This document shows positions 53,520 to 64,000 of a stretch of DNA of 64,000 bases, piece by piece. The position numbers and the translations under genes were made by a program. The notes beneath the pieces were generated by a model, which did no database searches, was not told where the DNA came from, and was given only the letters and a program-made list of their open reading frames with translations. How positions within the stretch are numbered: position 1 is the first letter of the stretch; the number at the start of each line of letters is the position of its first letter. This DNA comes from Mycoplasmopsis columboralis (lineage in GTDB: Bacteria > Bacillota_I > Bacilli_A > Mycoplasmatales > Metamycoplasmataceae). The stretch covers positions 1 to 64,000 of the forward strand of contig NZ_LR215039.1 of assembly GCF_900660675.1 (NCBI RefSeq). The letters are read 5' to 3'.

Positions 53520-55418
53520 TTAATTTTTAATTTTTTTAGTGTAATAATCATCAATAAAAGTTCTTAATCGATCAGGAACAGAATTAAGCGCTTTATGCAC
53601 AACTGTAGCATAATCTCAATTATCTTTTACAGTATAAATTTCAATTGCGTGCTCATCAATTGTGTTATCTTCATTAACAAAGTAATTACGTTTGACGATT
53701 TCAAATTCAATTTCCTTACTTGGAGTGTAATTAATCAAATCAAAGTTTTCCAAGTTTTGATATTTTGTGACAAAAATATCCTCGTTATATCTACTTTCAG
53801 CAAAGTTCACGTAAGATAAAATATTAATTAATTGTTCTCAGTATTCTTCTTTATTAGTTTCTAATGTATATGATGTGCTTTCTTCGGAATTTCTTTGATT
53901 GTAAGCGTTTAATACTTTTAGTAATTGTTCTAAAATTTCTGAAGAAACACTTTCTAAATAAGTACTGTAAAAAGTCCTAAAGTTGAATAAATTATCATCG
54001 TTATATAAAGTCAATTGATAAATATTTGCTAGTTGATTAATTACTGATTGTTTTAAATTATTATCATCAAATTCTGTTAATAAACTTTCTAAATACTCTT
54101 TATAAAAGTCTGTAATTACTTCTTTGGCGGCTTTTTGTTTGATTTCTGGATTAAACTCAGTAGTGTTATTATTACTTAATTTTAAGTATTTTCTCCAAAG
54201 AGTGTTTAAATTAGCGTAAAAAGATCTCTTTAATACATCGTAAATTGGTTGTTGATGCTCTTTGGCTAAACCTTTAGAAATAATTGTCCCCTCAAGTAAA
54301 ATCAAATTATTTTCCGGACGAATAATCCGGATAGTTCCATCAGGAATTTCGACACTTCCTTCTGAATTATCGCTTGAATATCAAGCATCTAATGCATCTC
54401 CGTTAAACATCAAAGCAGCACTAGAAGGAATGGCTCCTCCGTTTTTAGGTCAAATTAAATTAGTTAAAATTTTTAAACCGTCTCCATTTAAATTGATTTT
54501 ATCTGAGTTGGTAATTTCATAACCGGTTGAATCTTTAACTAAAGAAGTGAAATTGTCAATTAAAGTTTTGTAGTTTGTTTCTGTTGTAGGTTGACCATAA
54601 AAATTAATATTATCTTGTGAGAAATTAGGAGAATTTATTCAATAACTAGTTCCAAAGAGCATATTATTACGTCTTGCATCAGTGATGGTTAAATTCTCAA
54701 ATCCATTTTTAAATAAAGTGTTAAAAATATTAAAAAATGAATATTTTGCAACTTGTTTCTTTTCGTTTTTAGCTAACAATTCCTGATTTTGAGCTAATAA
54801 TTGATCGGTTTTTTCCTTATCTTCAAAAATTGGTTGATAAGTTTTTATTTTATTATCACTTATTTTAGTTGGATTAATTCCAATAACAACATCTTGAATG
54901 TAATATGGTACCATATACTCTCATAAATGACGTGGTTCTTCAAAAAGTTCTCCATTTTCATTGGTTTTAAGCTCCTCATCATATGAAGAAAGATGTTGTC
55001 AAACACTAGGGGTATAAATAGTTTGTAAAATAACTTTGAGTTCTTCGGGATTTTCAATAGGTTTGTCTAAATCCAAAAGTTTTTGAAAGTCAATTTTTTG
55101 AATTAAATCTTTTTTAATCAGAGAGGCAATCTGAAAATCAGTTCCTACTCCTGCGTATGTTTTGTTATTGATTATAGCTCTTGAGAATTCAGTAATTTCA
55201 TCAAATTCCTTATACTCAAAAACTTCATTAATGGTTTGTTTACTTAAATCACTAGCATAAGATTTATAGTTTCAAAATGCTGGATGAAATTTGTTTTTCG
55301 CCTTGTAAGTAAGGGAACCAATTGTAAGAGCACTAAGAGATCCAAGTGCTAGTATTGCGATTGTTATACGTTTAATTTTCTGCTTAAGATTGTAGTCTAT
55401 TTTCTCTTTTTTCATCAT
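53520..55418 (-). CDS. PotD-like protein, second copy without transporter genes
   Basis: 632 residues. One N-terminal membrane helix (ITIAILALGSLSALTIGSL). Strong resemblance to the potD product at 45014-46987: FHPAFWNYKSYASD against FQPSFYNYKSYMST, FEYKEFDEITEFSRAI against FEYKEFDSLQQFTRSL, and YAGVGTDFQIASL against IAGIGSDFQAAEL. It is therefore a paralogue. It has no ATPase or permease genes beside it, so it may feed the same PotABC with another substrate, or have become a surface protein. The start is one of two adjacent ATGs (55418 or 55415), both close to AGAAGGA. Confidence 0.85.
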
Positions 55419-55551
55419 TCCTTCTCTGATTAATACGGTAATTTTTTAATAATAATATTTTAAAAATAAATTAAAAAATATCTAAAAAAAAATATTTTTT
55501 TTCAGTGCTATTTTTCGGTGTAAAAAGTCAAATCGACCCCTTCAAATTGAG

Positions 55552-55557
55552 TATAAT
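55552..55557 (+). promoter_or_regulatory. -10 box of the 55564 gene
   Basis: TATAAT six bases before the ATG, no RBS: near-leaderless message. It reads divergently from the PotD-like gene. Confidence 0.5.
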
Positions 55558-55563
55558 TGAACT

Positions 55564-57156
55564 ATGGAAAAACAATTGAAACAAATTCAAAATTGAAAAA
55601 CACTATATGAAAATGAAACTCTTGATTCGTCTTTGTTTAATTTTGAATTTCGTTTGAGTAGTTTTTATAATAGTTTTTTTCAAAAACCAACTCCTTCATT
55701 GTTTGGTATTTGTTTTGAAAGTTTCAATCCTTTTGGTTTTAACCATTTAAATTACTATACTATTTTGTATTCTGTTAAGAGTTTTTATGATTTGTTTTTA
55801 AGTAATGCTTCGAATTTAAATATTGCCTTATATTTTGATGAGCAAATTCCAGAATTCATTATTAAAAAAGTAATATCTTTTTTAAATTTGAAAAAATGTA
55901 ATGTTTTTATTTTGGATTCAGCAGAAGTTAGCGTTAATGTGGTCAAAAGTTTAAATTTTTACCCACAAGATATGAATTTTTTAGTTTTTGAAAAAGAAAA
56001 TAACACCGATAAGTTTTATTTAAATATTTTCAAAAATACAACTTCCTTATCAATAAATGGACAGCAAAAAGTTATTGATTATATGTTAAATGATCAAGAG
56101 TTTATTACATTTGGAACCGACGAAGTCCCAACGTATTTAAATTTAGAAAAACTTCTTATTTTGAATAAGGGAAAACAATTACAATTGGGAATAAATAAAT
56201 ATTTTGATTATTCTGAGTTTAAAGGTTTAATTTTAGTTGAAGACAATAGGGATTATTTATATTTAGATAATTTGATCAAAAACACCCAAATTAATTTCAA
56301 AGTAGTTCACAATAATTATTTATTTGGTTATTTTTCAAATTCAAAAAGAAATTTCTTTCAAAGTTTTTTTATTGAAAATTTTGTTACTGTTGAAGTTATT
56401 TTCTTAGTTTCCAAAGATAATCAACTTAAAGTTTTGATTAAACAAAAAAACAATTTTATTTTATTGAAAAATTATGAAGTAGCATTTTTATTTATTGATA
56501 AAGAAGTTTATAAGTGAAAAAACAATCCTCAAAATGAAGTTTTAGTGCCTCTTCAAAATCCACTTGTATTAAAACAAATGATTCAATCTTACAATTTTAT
56601 CGAAGCTAAAATAGATTCTTATAAAAGCGGAAGCAATACAATTTTTGGGTATTATAATGATTTCTATATTTGTAAATATAACAATATACTACGTTTTAGT
56701 AATATTCTGATGATGTTTTTGCTTATTCAAACTTTTGTACAATATAGGCAAAATAACAATTTACTTAATTATAAATTTTTGAAAATGAAGTCTCGTTTTG
56801 GACAATATTTATACCAGAGCAGCACCATTAAAATCAATCCTGTTCACAAGGATCTTATTAGAAAAGATTTTCTATTAAAAGATGAACAAATCAATAAACA
56901 TTTTGCAATTGATAAATTAAAAATAATTAATTTTGAAATTCAAAACAAAGATTACTTACTAGAAATTAAGTCACATTATTCTAAAACTAAAAAAACTTTA
57001 ACTGCTAAATGAATCGTTTCTTTTGATCAAAAGTCATCTCAATTAAGTTTGTGAGGAGAATTTCATTCCAATAAAAAACTTACATTGTTAACTAAAAGAA
57101 AATTTTACTTATTACACCGTAAAATGTTAAAAAAATTTAAAACTTTAAAGATTTAA
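55564..57156 (+). CDS. unknown protein, possibly a degenerate phosphohexomutase
   Basis: 530 residues, soluble, Phe- and Asn-rich. The size and some stretches (ALYFDEQIPEFIIKKVISFL, NVFILDSAEVSVNVVKS) recall the first domain of phosphomannomutase/phosphoglucomutase. The catalytic phosphoserine loop (TASHNP) and the metal-binding DGDGDR are absent. If the relation is real, it is an inactive paralogue with another role. The similarity is faint and I may be wrong. Leaderless start; convergent with nusG. Confidence 0.45.
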
Positions 57157-57165
57157 AATAAAAAA

Positions 57166-57185
57166 AGAGAGTTTAGCTCTCTTTT
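57166..57185. terminator. bidirectional terminator
   Basis: AGAGAG, TTTAG, CTCTCT flanked by As and Ts. Ends both the 55564 gene and nusG. Confidence 0.8.
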
Positions 57186-57792
57186 AATTATCATTTTGTG
57201 TATAAGGTCTAAGATTTTCGATACTTGTTTCAATAACCACATTTTTCCCAAATGTTTCAACAACCACTTCGGCCATGTTTGAATCAGAACTGATACTTTT
57301 GATTGTTCCTTCAGTGCCTTTGTAAGCAGTATCTTGAAACACAACAACATCACCAACTTTAAATGCAAAATAGTTTTTGTTGGTTTCAAAATCAGCTAAA
57401 GCTTCTTTTTCTTTGATTAAAGATTTGTTAATTTCTCTTTGAGTTACAGGAGTTGGTTTAGCTCCTTTCCCAGAAGAACCAACAAGTCCAGTTACATATT
57501 GAGTGTTCCGAACTACATATCAAGCTTTGTCAGTCATATCCATTTTGATAAAAATGTACCCTGGATACATGTTGACTCACTTAATTTTATACATATCTCC
57601 ATTTAATTTTTTTTCTAATTCTTTAGCTGTTAAGGTAGGTTTTTTAAAAATTTTAAAAGCTCCATCTTCAGTAGCGTTAGCGTCAAATTGCTCTGAAACT
57701 TCTTCAGCAATAATTCTGTTTCTTAAGGCTTCAACAACTAAATCTTCTTTTCCTGAAATTGTTGAAACCATGTATCAGTTAAATTTTTCCAT
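57184..57792 (-). CDS. nusG: transcription antitermination factor NusG
   Basis: 202 residues. NGN domain with MEKFNWYMVSTISGKED and NMYPGYIFIKMDM, and a C-terminal KOW domain FKVGDVVVFQDTAYKGTEG. Binds RNA polymerase and links it to ribosomes or Rho. An Asp/Glu-rich insertion (about 35-50) sits in the NGN domain. Third gene of rpmG-secE-nusG. Confidence 0.95.
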
Positions 57793-57802
57793 AATTCTCC
57801 TT

Positions 57803-58024
57803 TTAAGATAAACCTGATGATGTTCAAATATGTGTGAATGCAAATGAAACAGCAAAAACAAAGGCAGTAATAATAAGTGTGAAAACTAAAATTTTAATAA
57901 AAGCAGCAACGTTAGTTTTACTGTTAGGTCACTTGACTCTTTTGATTTCTTTAATAAACTTACGAATTCAATACCTTTTAGGTTTTTTAGCTTTTGAAGT
58001 GTTTTGTTCATTTAAATGATTCAT
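57803..58024 (-). CDS. secE: preprotein translocase subunit SecE
   Basis: 73 residues. Basic N-terminus, then the SecE signature RVKWPNSKT and a single membrane helix. Part of SecYEG. Three bases after rpmG and 10 before nusG. Confidence 0.93.
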
Positions 58025-58027
58025 AAA

Positions 58028-58174
58028 TTAAACTTCTTCCTTATGAGTTGTATGTTCGTTGCAATGCGGACAGAATTTTTTTAATGTTACTCGTTTATCA
58101 TTGCCATGACTTTTAGTGGTCATGTAATTTTTTCTACGGCAATTTTCACATGCGATTGATATTTTGCTTTTCAT
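58028..58174 (-). CDS. rpmG: 50S ribosomal protein L33
   Basis: 48 residues. ACENCRRKNYMTTKS and FCPHCNEHT give the four zinc-binding cysteines of the zinc-containing type of L33. First gene of the operon with secE and nusG. Confidence 0.94.
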   Translation of the reverse strand: MKSKISIACENCRRKNYMTTKSHGNDKRVTLKKFCPHCNEHTTHKEEV

Positions 58175-58224
58175 ATTTGTTTATTATACAATAATTCAAA
58201 AATACGCTTAATATAATATCTTAT

Positions 58225-58255
58225 TTGAACTTAAAAATTCACTTTTTGCTAAAAT
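58225..58255 (+). promoter_or_regulatory. promoter of mnmG-rlmH
   Basis: TTGAAC (58225-58230), 19-base spacer, extended -10 TGCTAAAAT ending at 58255. The ATG at 58266 is about 10 bases downstream without an RBS, so the leader is at most a few bases. Confidence 0.5.
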
Positions 58256-58265
58256 ATAAAATACT

Positions 58266-60101
58266 ATGAATACATTTGTAAAAGAATTTGAAGTTATCGT
58301 TGTTGGTGGAGGTCACGCTGGAGTTGAGGCAGCTTTTGCTAGTGCGAATAAAGGACATAAAACCGCGTTAATTATTTTTGATAAAAGCCGAATTGCAATG
58401 ATGCCTTGTAACCCTTCAATAGGAGGTCCAGCAAAAGGAATAATTACTCGTGAAATTGATGCTTTAGGTGGAGTTCAAGGATATTTTAGTGATTTAGCAA
58501 TGATTCAAATTAAAATGTTAAATGAATCTAAAGGACCGGCAGTTAGAGCAATTAGAGCTCAAATTGATAAAGATAAATATTCTAAAATCATTTTAGAAGC
58601 AGCACTAAAACATCCTAATTTAGAAATCATAGAAGATAGTGCCATTGAAATTTTAGTTCATGAAAATAATGTTTTTGAAGGTGTAAAACTTGAGAGTTTA
58701 GGAAATATTAAAGGACTAAAGGGAATTATCACTACTGGAACATATATGAATTCTCGCATTTTACGTGGAGAAGAAGTAACAATTTCAGGACCTGATAATT
58801 TAAAAACAACTCCTAAATTAAGTCAATCAATGGAAAAATTAGGATTTGAAATTCAACGTTTAAAAACCGGGACTCCTTGTAGAGTATACGCAAATTCAAT
58901 TGATTTTTCAAAAGTGGAAAAAGAACAACTTGATGATAGCGAACTTCACTTTTCAAATCGTTCAAATATTAAACTTGATAAACAAGTTTCATGTTATTTA
59001 ACTTATACCACTGAACAAACACACCAAATTATTCGTGATAATATTCATCGTTCAGCAATGTATTCAGGATTAATTGAAGGTGTGGGACCTAGATATTGTC
59101 CAAGTGTTGAAGATAAAATTATGCGTTTTCCCGACAAAGAAAGACACCAAATTTTCTTTGAACCTGAAACAGCTGATGGAGAAATTATTTATGTGAATGG
59201 TCTTAGCACTTCAATGCCAATTGACGTGCAAGATAAAATGATCCGTTCAGTACCTGGCCTTGAAAATGCTGTGATTCAAAAATGAGGGTATGCTATTGAA
59301 TATGATGCTATCAACCCATTACAATTACTTCCTTCTCTGGAAACTAAAGTTATTAAGGGTCTGTATACAGCGGGGCAAATTAACGGAACTAGCGGTTATG
59401 AAGAAGCGGCTTGTCAAGGTTTAATTGCTGGAATTAACGCCTCTTTAAGTATTGAAAATAAAGAGCCACTTATTTTATCACGCTCAGAAGCGTATATTGG
59501 AGTTTTAATTGATGATTTAGTTACTAAAGGTACTCGCGAACCATATCGTATGCTTACATCTAGAGCTGAATATCGTTTACTTCTTAGAAATGACAATCCA
59601 GATTTGAGACTTGCCAAACATGCTTATGAGGTAGGTTTAATTTCACAAGAAAATTATCAAAAAGTGGTTGATAAATATGCATTAATTGATCAAAAAATTG
59701 AACAATTAAGTAATGAATTTATTTCTTCTAAGGATCCAGTAGCCATTAAATACGGAATTGTCAATGGAGTATCAATGCTAAAAGTAGTAGCTCGTCCTGA
59801 TGTTGATGCATCCCTTATTTTAAAGGATTTCCCATATATAAGTGAATTAACAACTAAGGTGCGTTTAGAAGGTTACATTAAAAAACAACAAACCCAAGCT
59901 CAAAAAATTGAAAAATTAGATAATTTCAAAATTCCTACAGACATTGATTATTCTCAAGTTCAAAACTTAGCCACTGAAGCAAGACAAAAACTTCAAAAAA
60001 TTCGCCCTTTAACTGTTGGACAAGCCTCACGTATTAGCGGAATTAATCCAGCTGATATTCAAATGTTGATGTTTTATATTCAAAGCGTATATAAAAAATA
60101 A
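58266..60101 (+). CDS. mnmG: tRNA uridine-34 carboxymethylaminomethyl enzyme MnmG
   Basis: 611 residues, full length. FAD-binding [14 protein letters not shown] at the N-terminus, [17 protein letters not shown], then [16 protein letters not shown]. With MnmE it modifies wobble U34 of several tRNAs. In TGA=Trp bacteria this modification helps tRNA-Trp(UCA) read TGA accurately. Overlaps rlmH by one base. Confidence 0.96.
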
Positions 60102-60535
60102 TGAAAATAAATATTATTGCTGTTGGGTCTTTAACTAAAGATTTTCAAAACTTATATGATGATTATGTCAAGAAAATTTCGTTTTTTGCAAAAATTAATT
60201 TAATTGAAATTAAAGAGCAAAAACTTGACAATATTGAATTAAAAATCAAAAAAGAAACTCAAATGATTTTAGAAAAAATACCTAAAGGTTCCAATGTAAT
60301 TTATTTGTCATTACAAGGAAAACAAGTATCTTCTGAAGAATTTGGAAACTACTTTTTAGATATAGATAACACCACTTTTGTTATTGGTGGTTCCAATGGG
60401 GTTGATGAAGCAGAATTTACTAAAAAAGTGAATTTTTCAAAAATGACATTCCCTCATCAATTATTTAGAGTCATGTTAGTGGAGCAAATTTATAGATCTT
60501 TCACTATTAAAAACAATATTAAATATCATAAATAA
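60101..60535 (+). CDS. rlmH: 23S rRNA pseudouridine-1915 methyltransferase
   Basis: 144 residues. SPOUT methyltransferase with FVIGGSNGVDEAEF (SAM knot), FPHQLFRVMLVEQIYR and the C-terminal YHK. Methylates N3 of pseudouridine 1915. Starts in TAATG with the mnmG stop. Confidence 0.95.
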   Translation: MKINIIAVGSLTKDFQNLYDDYVKKISFFAKINLIEIKEQKLDNIELKIKKETQMILEKIPKGSNVIYLSLQGKQVSSEEFGNYFLDIDNTTFVIGGSNGVDEAEFTKKVNFSKMTFPHQLFRVMLVEQIYRSFTIKNNIKYHK

Positions 60536-60541
60536 TAAATT

Positions 60542-60567
60542 ACTCTCAAAGTATTTGAGAGTTTTTA
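60542..60567 (+). terminator. terminator of mnmG-rlmH
   Basis: ACTCTCAAA, GTA, TTTGAGAGT, TTTTA. Confidence 0.85.
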
Positions 60568-61023
60568 TTTACTTATGAAATAAATGTGGAAATTTTTATT
60601 TTTAAATTAAACAAACATTAAATAAAATATAATTTTATATATAAATAAAATAAAATGATAAATAACGAAAATAGACATTTTACAATATAAAAGGATTAGT
60701 TTTCCCGATGGTTCTTCCTGCGATTTTAGCATTAATAACACAAAAACATCATTTAAAATCCAAATGAATTAATATTAATTTGTTTAAAATAACTACAATG
60801 ATTCGGTGCTAAAGTATAAAATTTTTGCAAATGTTTAATTTTATTTCATAAAAAACATCTTTTATTTAAGATTGTCAAAACTATTTCAAATTTAGAATAT
60901 AAACAAGTTAAAAAATAAAGAATTTCCAATTGAATTTATGGCGGGGAAATTATAGGAAAATTTACATACGAAATTTGTTTAAAAGTTAATAGCAAAGTCA
61001 TTTAGCTATAGATGTGAGAGTAT
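60568..61023. other. gene-poor gap
   Basis: About 455 bases. The only open stretch with any shape is 60708-60812, a 34-codon ORF (MVLPAILALITQKHHLK) behind AAAGGATTAG. It looks like the end of a membrane protein and could be a gene remnant. Otherwise A+T-rich sequence with several weak TATA boxes. No RNA gene recognised. Confidence 0.5.
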
Positions 61024-62663
61024 ATGTTTAAAAATGGTATTTTTACAAAAAAGTTTTTTAATAAACATAAGAAAGCTATATTATCAGGTTTTTTTATTGG
61101 AACTCTTTTAATAACTGTTCCTACAGTGGTTTTAGTAAATTTGAACAAAGATAAATTTATCGACAAAAATAAAGAAATTTATAAAATTGATTTTAATAAT
61201 CTAAATATAAAAGTAAATGAAAAATTAGAAGAATTTAAAAATAATAATATTTTAAAAAATAACAAGGTCTACTTCGTTTCTGATAAATATAAAATAACAT
61301 CAATAGGAAATTTCTTATCTTTATATAAAGTTTCAAATTCATACAATCTGGATGAATATTTAAATAGAATAAAACAAATTTTGAATGAAACAGAATACTC
61401 AAAATTTTTACTCTCAGATTTGCCTGATTACATAGAGTTGTGATTGAATAATGATAATTTTAATAATATTGAAAAGTTAGATGAAGTATTGAAAGTCTTT
61501 TGAAATCCAAAATATAATATGTTTTCAGATTACGGAGGGGATATAGATCTATTTTCTATATTTAATTCTATTCGCATTTCAGTTCTTTTAAAACAATATA
61601 ATTCCGAAACACTTTATAAAAAATACGATATTTCTAAATACTTTGATACTCTACAAATAGATGATGAATTTATATCTCAAAAATCCTTAAAAGATAAAAT
61701 TACTTTGTATGGAATATTGAATTTAGAAAAAGAAGTTTTGATTGATAACAAAAAAGATCAATTAAAAAATATTTTTATAAAAGATAAGGATAGTAAAGTT
61801 CAAGATTTTAAAAATGGAGATGTTGATTATTACTGATTCTTAAACTCTAAGTATTTTTTAGAAGAAAAAGATTATAAAAATATGATTTCTGAGTTGAAAA
61901 AAATTACTCTAATAACTATAATCAAAACTTGTTATTTTTACAAATTAATGAAAATATCGGAAAAGACAATGCTTTAGATTTTGCTAAATTTAATTACGAC
62001 CGTTCAAATATTTATAAAGTATTCAATCCAGAAGCTTCTTATTACAGTTTAAAGATTTTTAATTATGACAAAGATTTTACGAGCAAAACAGTTGATTACA
62101 TTAAAAAAAGATTTTTTGAAGTTCTAAAATCAAATAAATTTGATCACACAAAGAATATATTTTATCAGCTTGATATTTTGTCTCAGTATGATAAAAGTTA
62201 TGTATTGAACAATTTTGACAATATAGAAAAATACATCTATACAGCAATGAATGTAAATAGAAATGAATCTAACATTTATTTTGGTATTCTTTCACTTTTA
62301 ACAATTTATAAAATTTCAAACAAAAATCTTTACTTAGAATCTTATTTGGCCAATTATTTGAAAGAACAAATTAAATTTGTTTCAAATAACGAAAACCAAG
62401 AAATTTTAATGTTAAATTTTCCTTACTATTATTATTTTGCCTTAATTCTTGGCGATGAAAAACATGAAGAATTTTTTAAAAGAGAAATCGAAAATAGCTG
62501 AAATAAATTAGACTTGTCTGTATCTTCTGGATACGGAATGCATTTGCTTTATTTTTTAAAAGATACAATAGAAAATCTTGATTTAAAATTACAAATACCA
62601 GAAAATCCTACTACTTTTAAAGAAGTTTACTTTTCGTTACTACAAAAAGAAAGTGATAACTAA
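61024..62663 (+). pseudogene. membrane-anchored protein split by a frameshift at A7
   Basis: The first frame (61024 to TAG 61975) gives 317 residues with an N-terminal membrane helix (AILSGFFIGTLLITVPTVVLV). The second frame is open from about 61905 to TAA 62663. An extra A in the A7 run at 61897-61903 joins them smoothly (ELKKNYSNNYNQNLLFLQ) into about 546 residues. The fused C-terminal half is helical (FYQLDILSQYDKSYVLNNF), repeat-like. Its stop overlaps the ATG of the ABC transporter, so both are one operon, and the protein may be the transporter's external partner. Phase variation, recent mutation and sequencing error all fit. Confidence 0.65.
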
Positions 62664-64000
62664 TGATAATAATAAAAAACGTAAATAAAAAATTTAAAAA
62701 ACATAAGGTTTTTGAAGATTTAAATCTATTTATCAAAGAAAAAGAATTAACTTTTGTTGTTGGTAAATCTGGATTAGGTAAAACAACTTTATTACATTTG
62801 ATAGCAGGGTTTGAAAAACCCGATTCAGGAGAAATTTTTCTAAAAAGAAGCAATGAAAATAAAAGTAACTTAATTGATAAATGTGATTTAATATTTCAAG
62901 ATTTCAACTTAATTGAAAACTTAAATGCGTTAGAAAATTTACGTTTTGGATTAGAAACTTTAGGATTAAAAGTTGACGAAAATAATATATTTAATTTAGC
63001 GAAAGAGTTAAATATAGACAACGAAACACTTTTAACAAAAGCTAAAAATTTATCTGGTGGAGAAAAACAGAGAATAGCAATATTAAGATCATTATTACGA
63101 AATAAAGAAATTTTGCTAGTTGATGAACCGACAGCAAATTTAGACAAAGAAAATAAAGAGATAATTTTCAAACTTTTAAAAACAGTTTCCAAAAACAAAA
63201 CTGTAATTGTAGTTTCTCACGATATCGAAAAAGCAACTAAATACGCAGATAACATATATGATTTAGAAGCTCATAAATATTCAACACTGGTAAATTTTCA
63301 AGACAAAAAAGAATATTCAACATCTACTGTAGATTCTATTGAAATCCAGTCTGATAGTTTATGAAAATTTAAATGAAGATCTATTTTTACTATTTTAAAA
63401 TCTGATTTTAAAAAAAGAATTTGACAATATCTTTTAATTTTTATTAGCCTTTTTTCTTCTGTTGTCATTATAGGTAACACTCATAATTTATTTAATAATA
63501 ATTTGATAGCAGCAAAAGAAAATAAAAAGGATTTAAATTACGATCTAATTGAGGTGAAAAAAGAAGTACCTGGTATTAGTTTTAATTTTAATCCTAACGA
63601 AACTAATTCAATAATAAGCAATGAGACCAATACTGAAGAGATAAGTCTTTCGTATTCCTTAAATTTAAATGACAAATTTATACTTTTGCAAAATAATGAT
63701 AAAAGTTTTTCTTTATCAGAAGAGAATACTTTACAAGTTAAAATAAGTGATTTTTCAAAAAACAGATTTATTGGAGAAAAAAACAATTTTATTGAAAATA
63801 AAAACGAAATTATACTTTCAAAAAAAGCAGCAGAAGCGCTAAATGTGGAATCATCTATAAATTCTGTTGTTAAACTAAAATTAATTAATTTAGATTTTGA
63901 AGAAGAAACCTTTGAAAAAGAATTAAAGGTTGTTGACATAAATACTAAATTAGACGCTAATGAAAGAAATTTAAATTATGTTAGTTCAGAATTAATTTTA
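62663..64000 (+). CDS. MacB/LolD-like ABC transporter, ATPase fused to permease (cut by window end)
   Basis: Starts in TAATG with the upstream stop. The ATPase has Walker A VGKSGLGKTT, signature LSGGEKQRIAI and Walker B LLVDEPTANLD (about residues 33-170). A tryptophan-containing link and one membrane helix (ILLIFISLFSSVVII region, about 250-275) follow, then an external domain (about 280 onward) still open at the window end. This is the layout of MacB/FtsX-type mechanotransmission transporters, which move lipoproteins or peptides, not small solutes across the membrane. Coupled to the broken gene upstream. Confidence 0.8.

Noticed and set aside
60708-60812. 34-codon ORF with a membrane-like sequence.
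   Set aside because: No support beyond a weak RBS; noted in the gap entry as a possible remnant only.

Overview
The window is mycoplasma DNA, probably from the hominis group (Mycoplasmopsis or a relative). It is very A+T-rich. Almost every long gene stays open only if TGA is read as tryptophan. It has lipoproteins with short lipoboxes, a slim nusG-secE-rpmG cluster and no cell-wall genes. All gene limits below use TGA = Trp, with TAA and TAG as the only stops. I see no tRNA, rRNA or CRISPR array.

Region A, 1 to about 28.5 kb: most of one integrative conjugative element of the mycoplasma ICE type. All genes are on the + strand and packed tightly. The left end lies outside the window. Order: a winged-helix-like protein; an intergenic stretch with repeats (candidate oriT); an HUH (MobL-like) relaxase; a single-strand-binding protein; a block of small unknown proteins; a DNA 5-methylcytosine methyltransferase; a 902-residue coiled-coil lipoprotein; a transglutaminase-like lipoprotein behind a palindromic promoter; TraG/VirD4; a lipoprotein; five small membrane proteins, the last pilin-like; a VirB6-like polytopic protein; TraE/VirB4; a ribbon-helix-helix-like protein; a 1329-residue surface protein; one more small unknown; and the DDE transposase that marks the right end. 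The relaxase, SSB, coupling protein, secretion ATPase, VirB6-like and pilin-like proteins together make a minimal conjugation machine for a wall-less cell.

Region B, 28.2-30.9 kb: the noncoding ICE end with spaced repeats, then a type I restriction specificity (hsdS) locus. It has four target-recognition half-modules, two (AG)n tracts and an 84-bp direct repeat. The upstream reading frame has a stop straight after its ATG and is out of frame with the downstream half by one AG unit.

Region C, 30.9-58.2 kb: chromosomal housekeeping and surface genes. These are pfkA-folD-valS (minus); a lipoprotein; a membrane protein; a two-gene ABC exporter (minus); the potABCD spermidine/putrescine operon; a cardiolipin synthase; a lipoprotein; a glucose-type PTS EIICBA (minus); an SSB-like protein with a small membrane protein; rpsT; a second, orphan PotD-like protein (minus); a possible degenerate phosphohexomutase; and rpmG-secE-nusG (minus).

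Region D, 58.2-64 kb: mnmG-rlmH, a gene-poor gap, then a membrane-anchored protein broken by one base at an A7 tract. A MacB-like ABC transporter, cut by the window edge, overlaps its end.

Most notable: six ICE proteins end in methionine, and three of those share a C-terminal module. Others are the palindrome over a near-leaderless ICE promoter, the phase-variable hsdS locus, the start regions of the first two ICE genes that are each one base out of frame, the duplicated PotD, and the homopolymer break at 61.9 kb.
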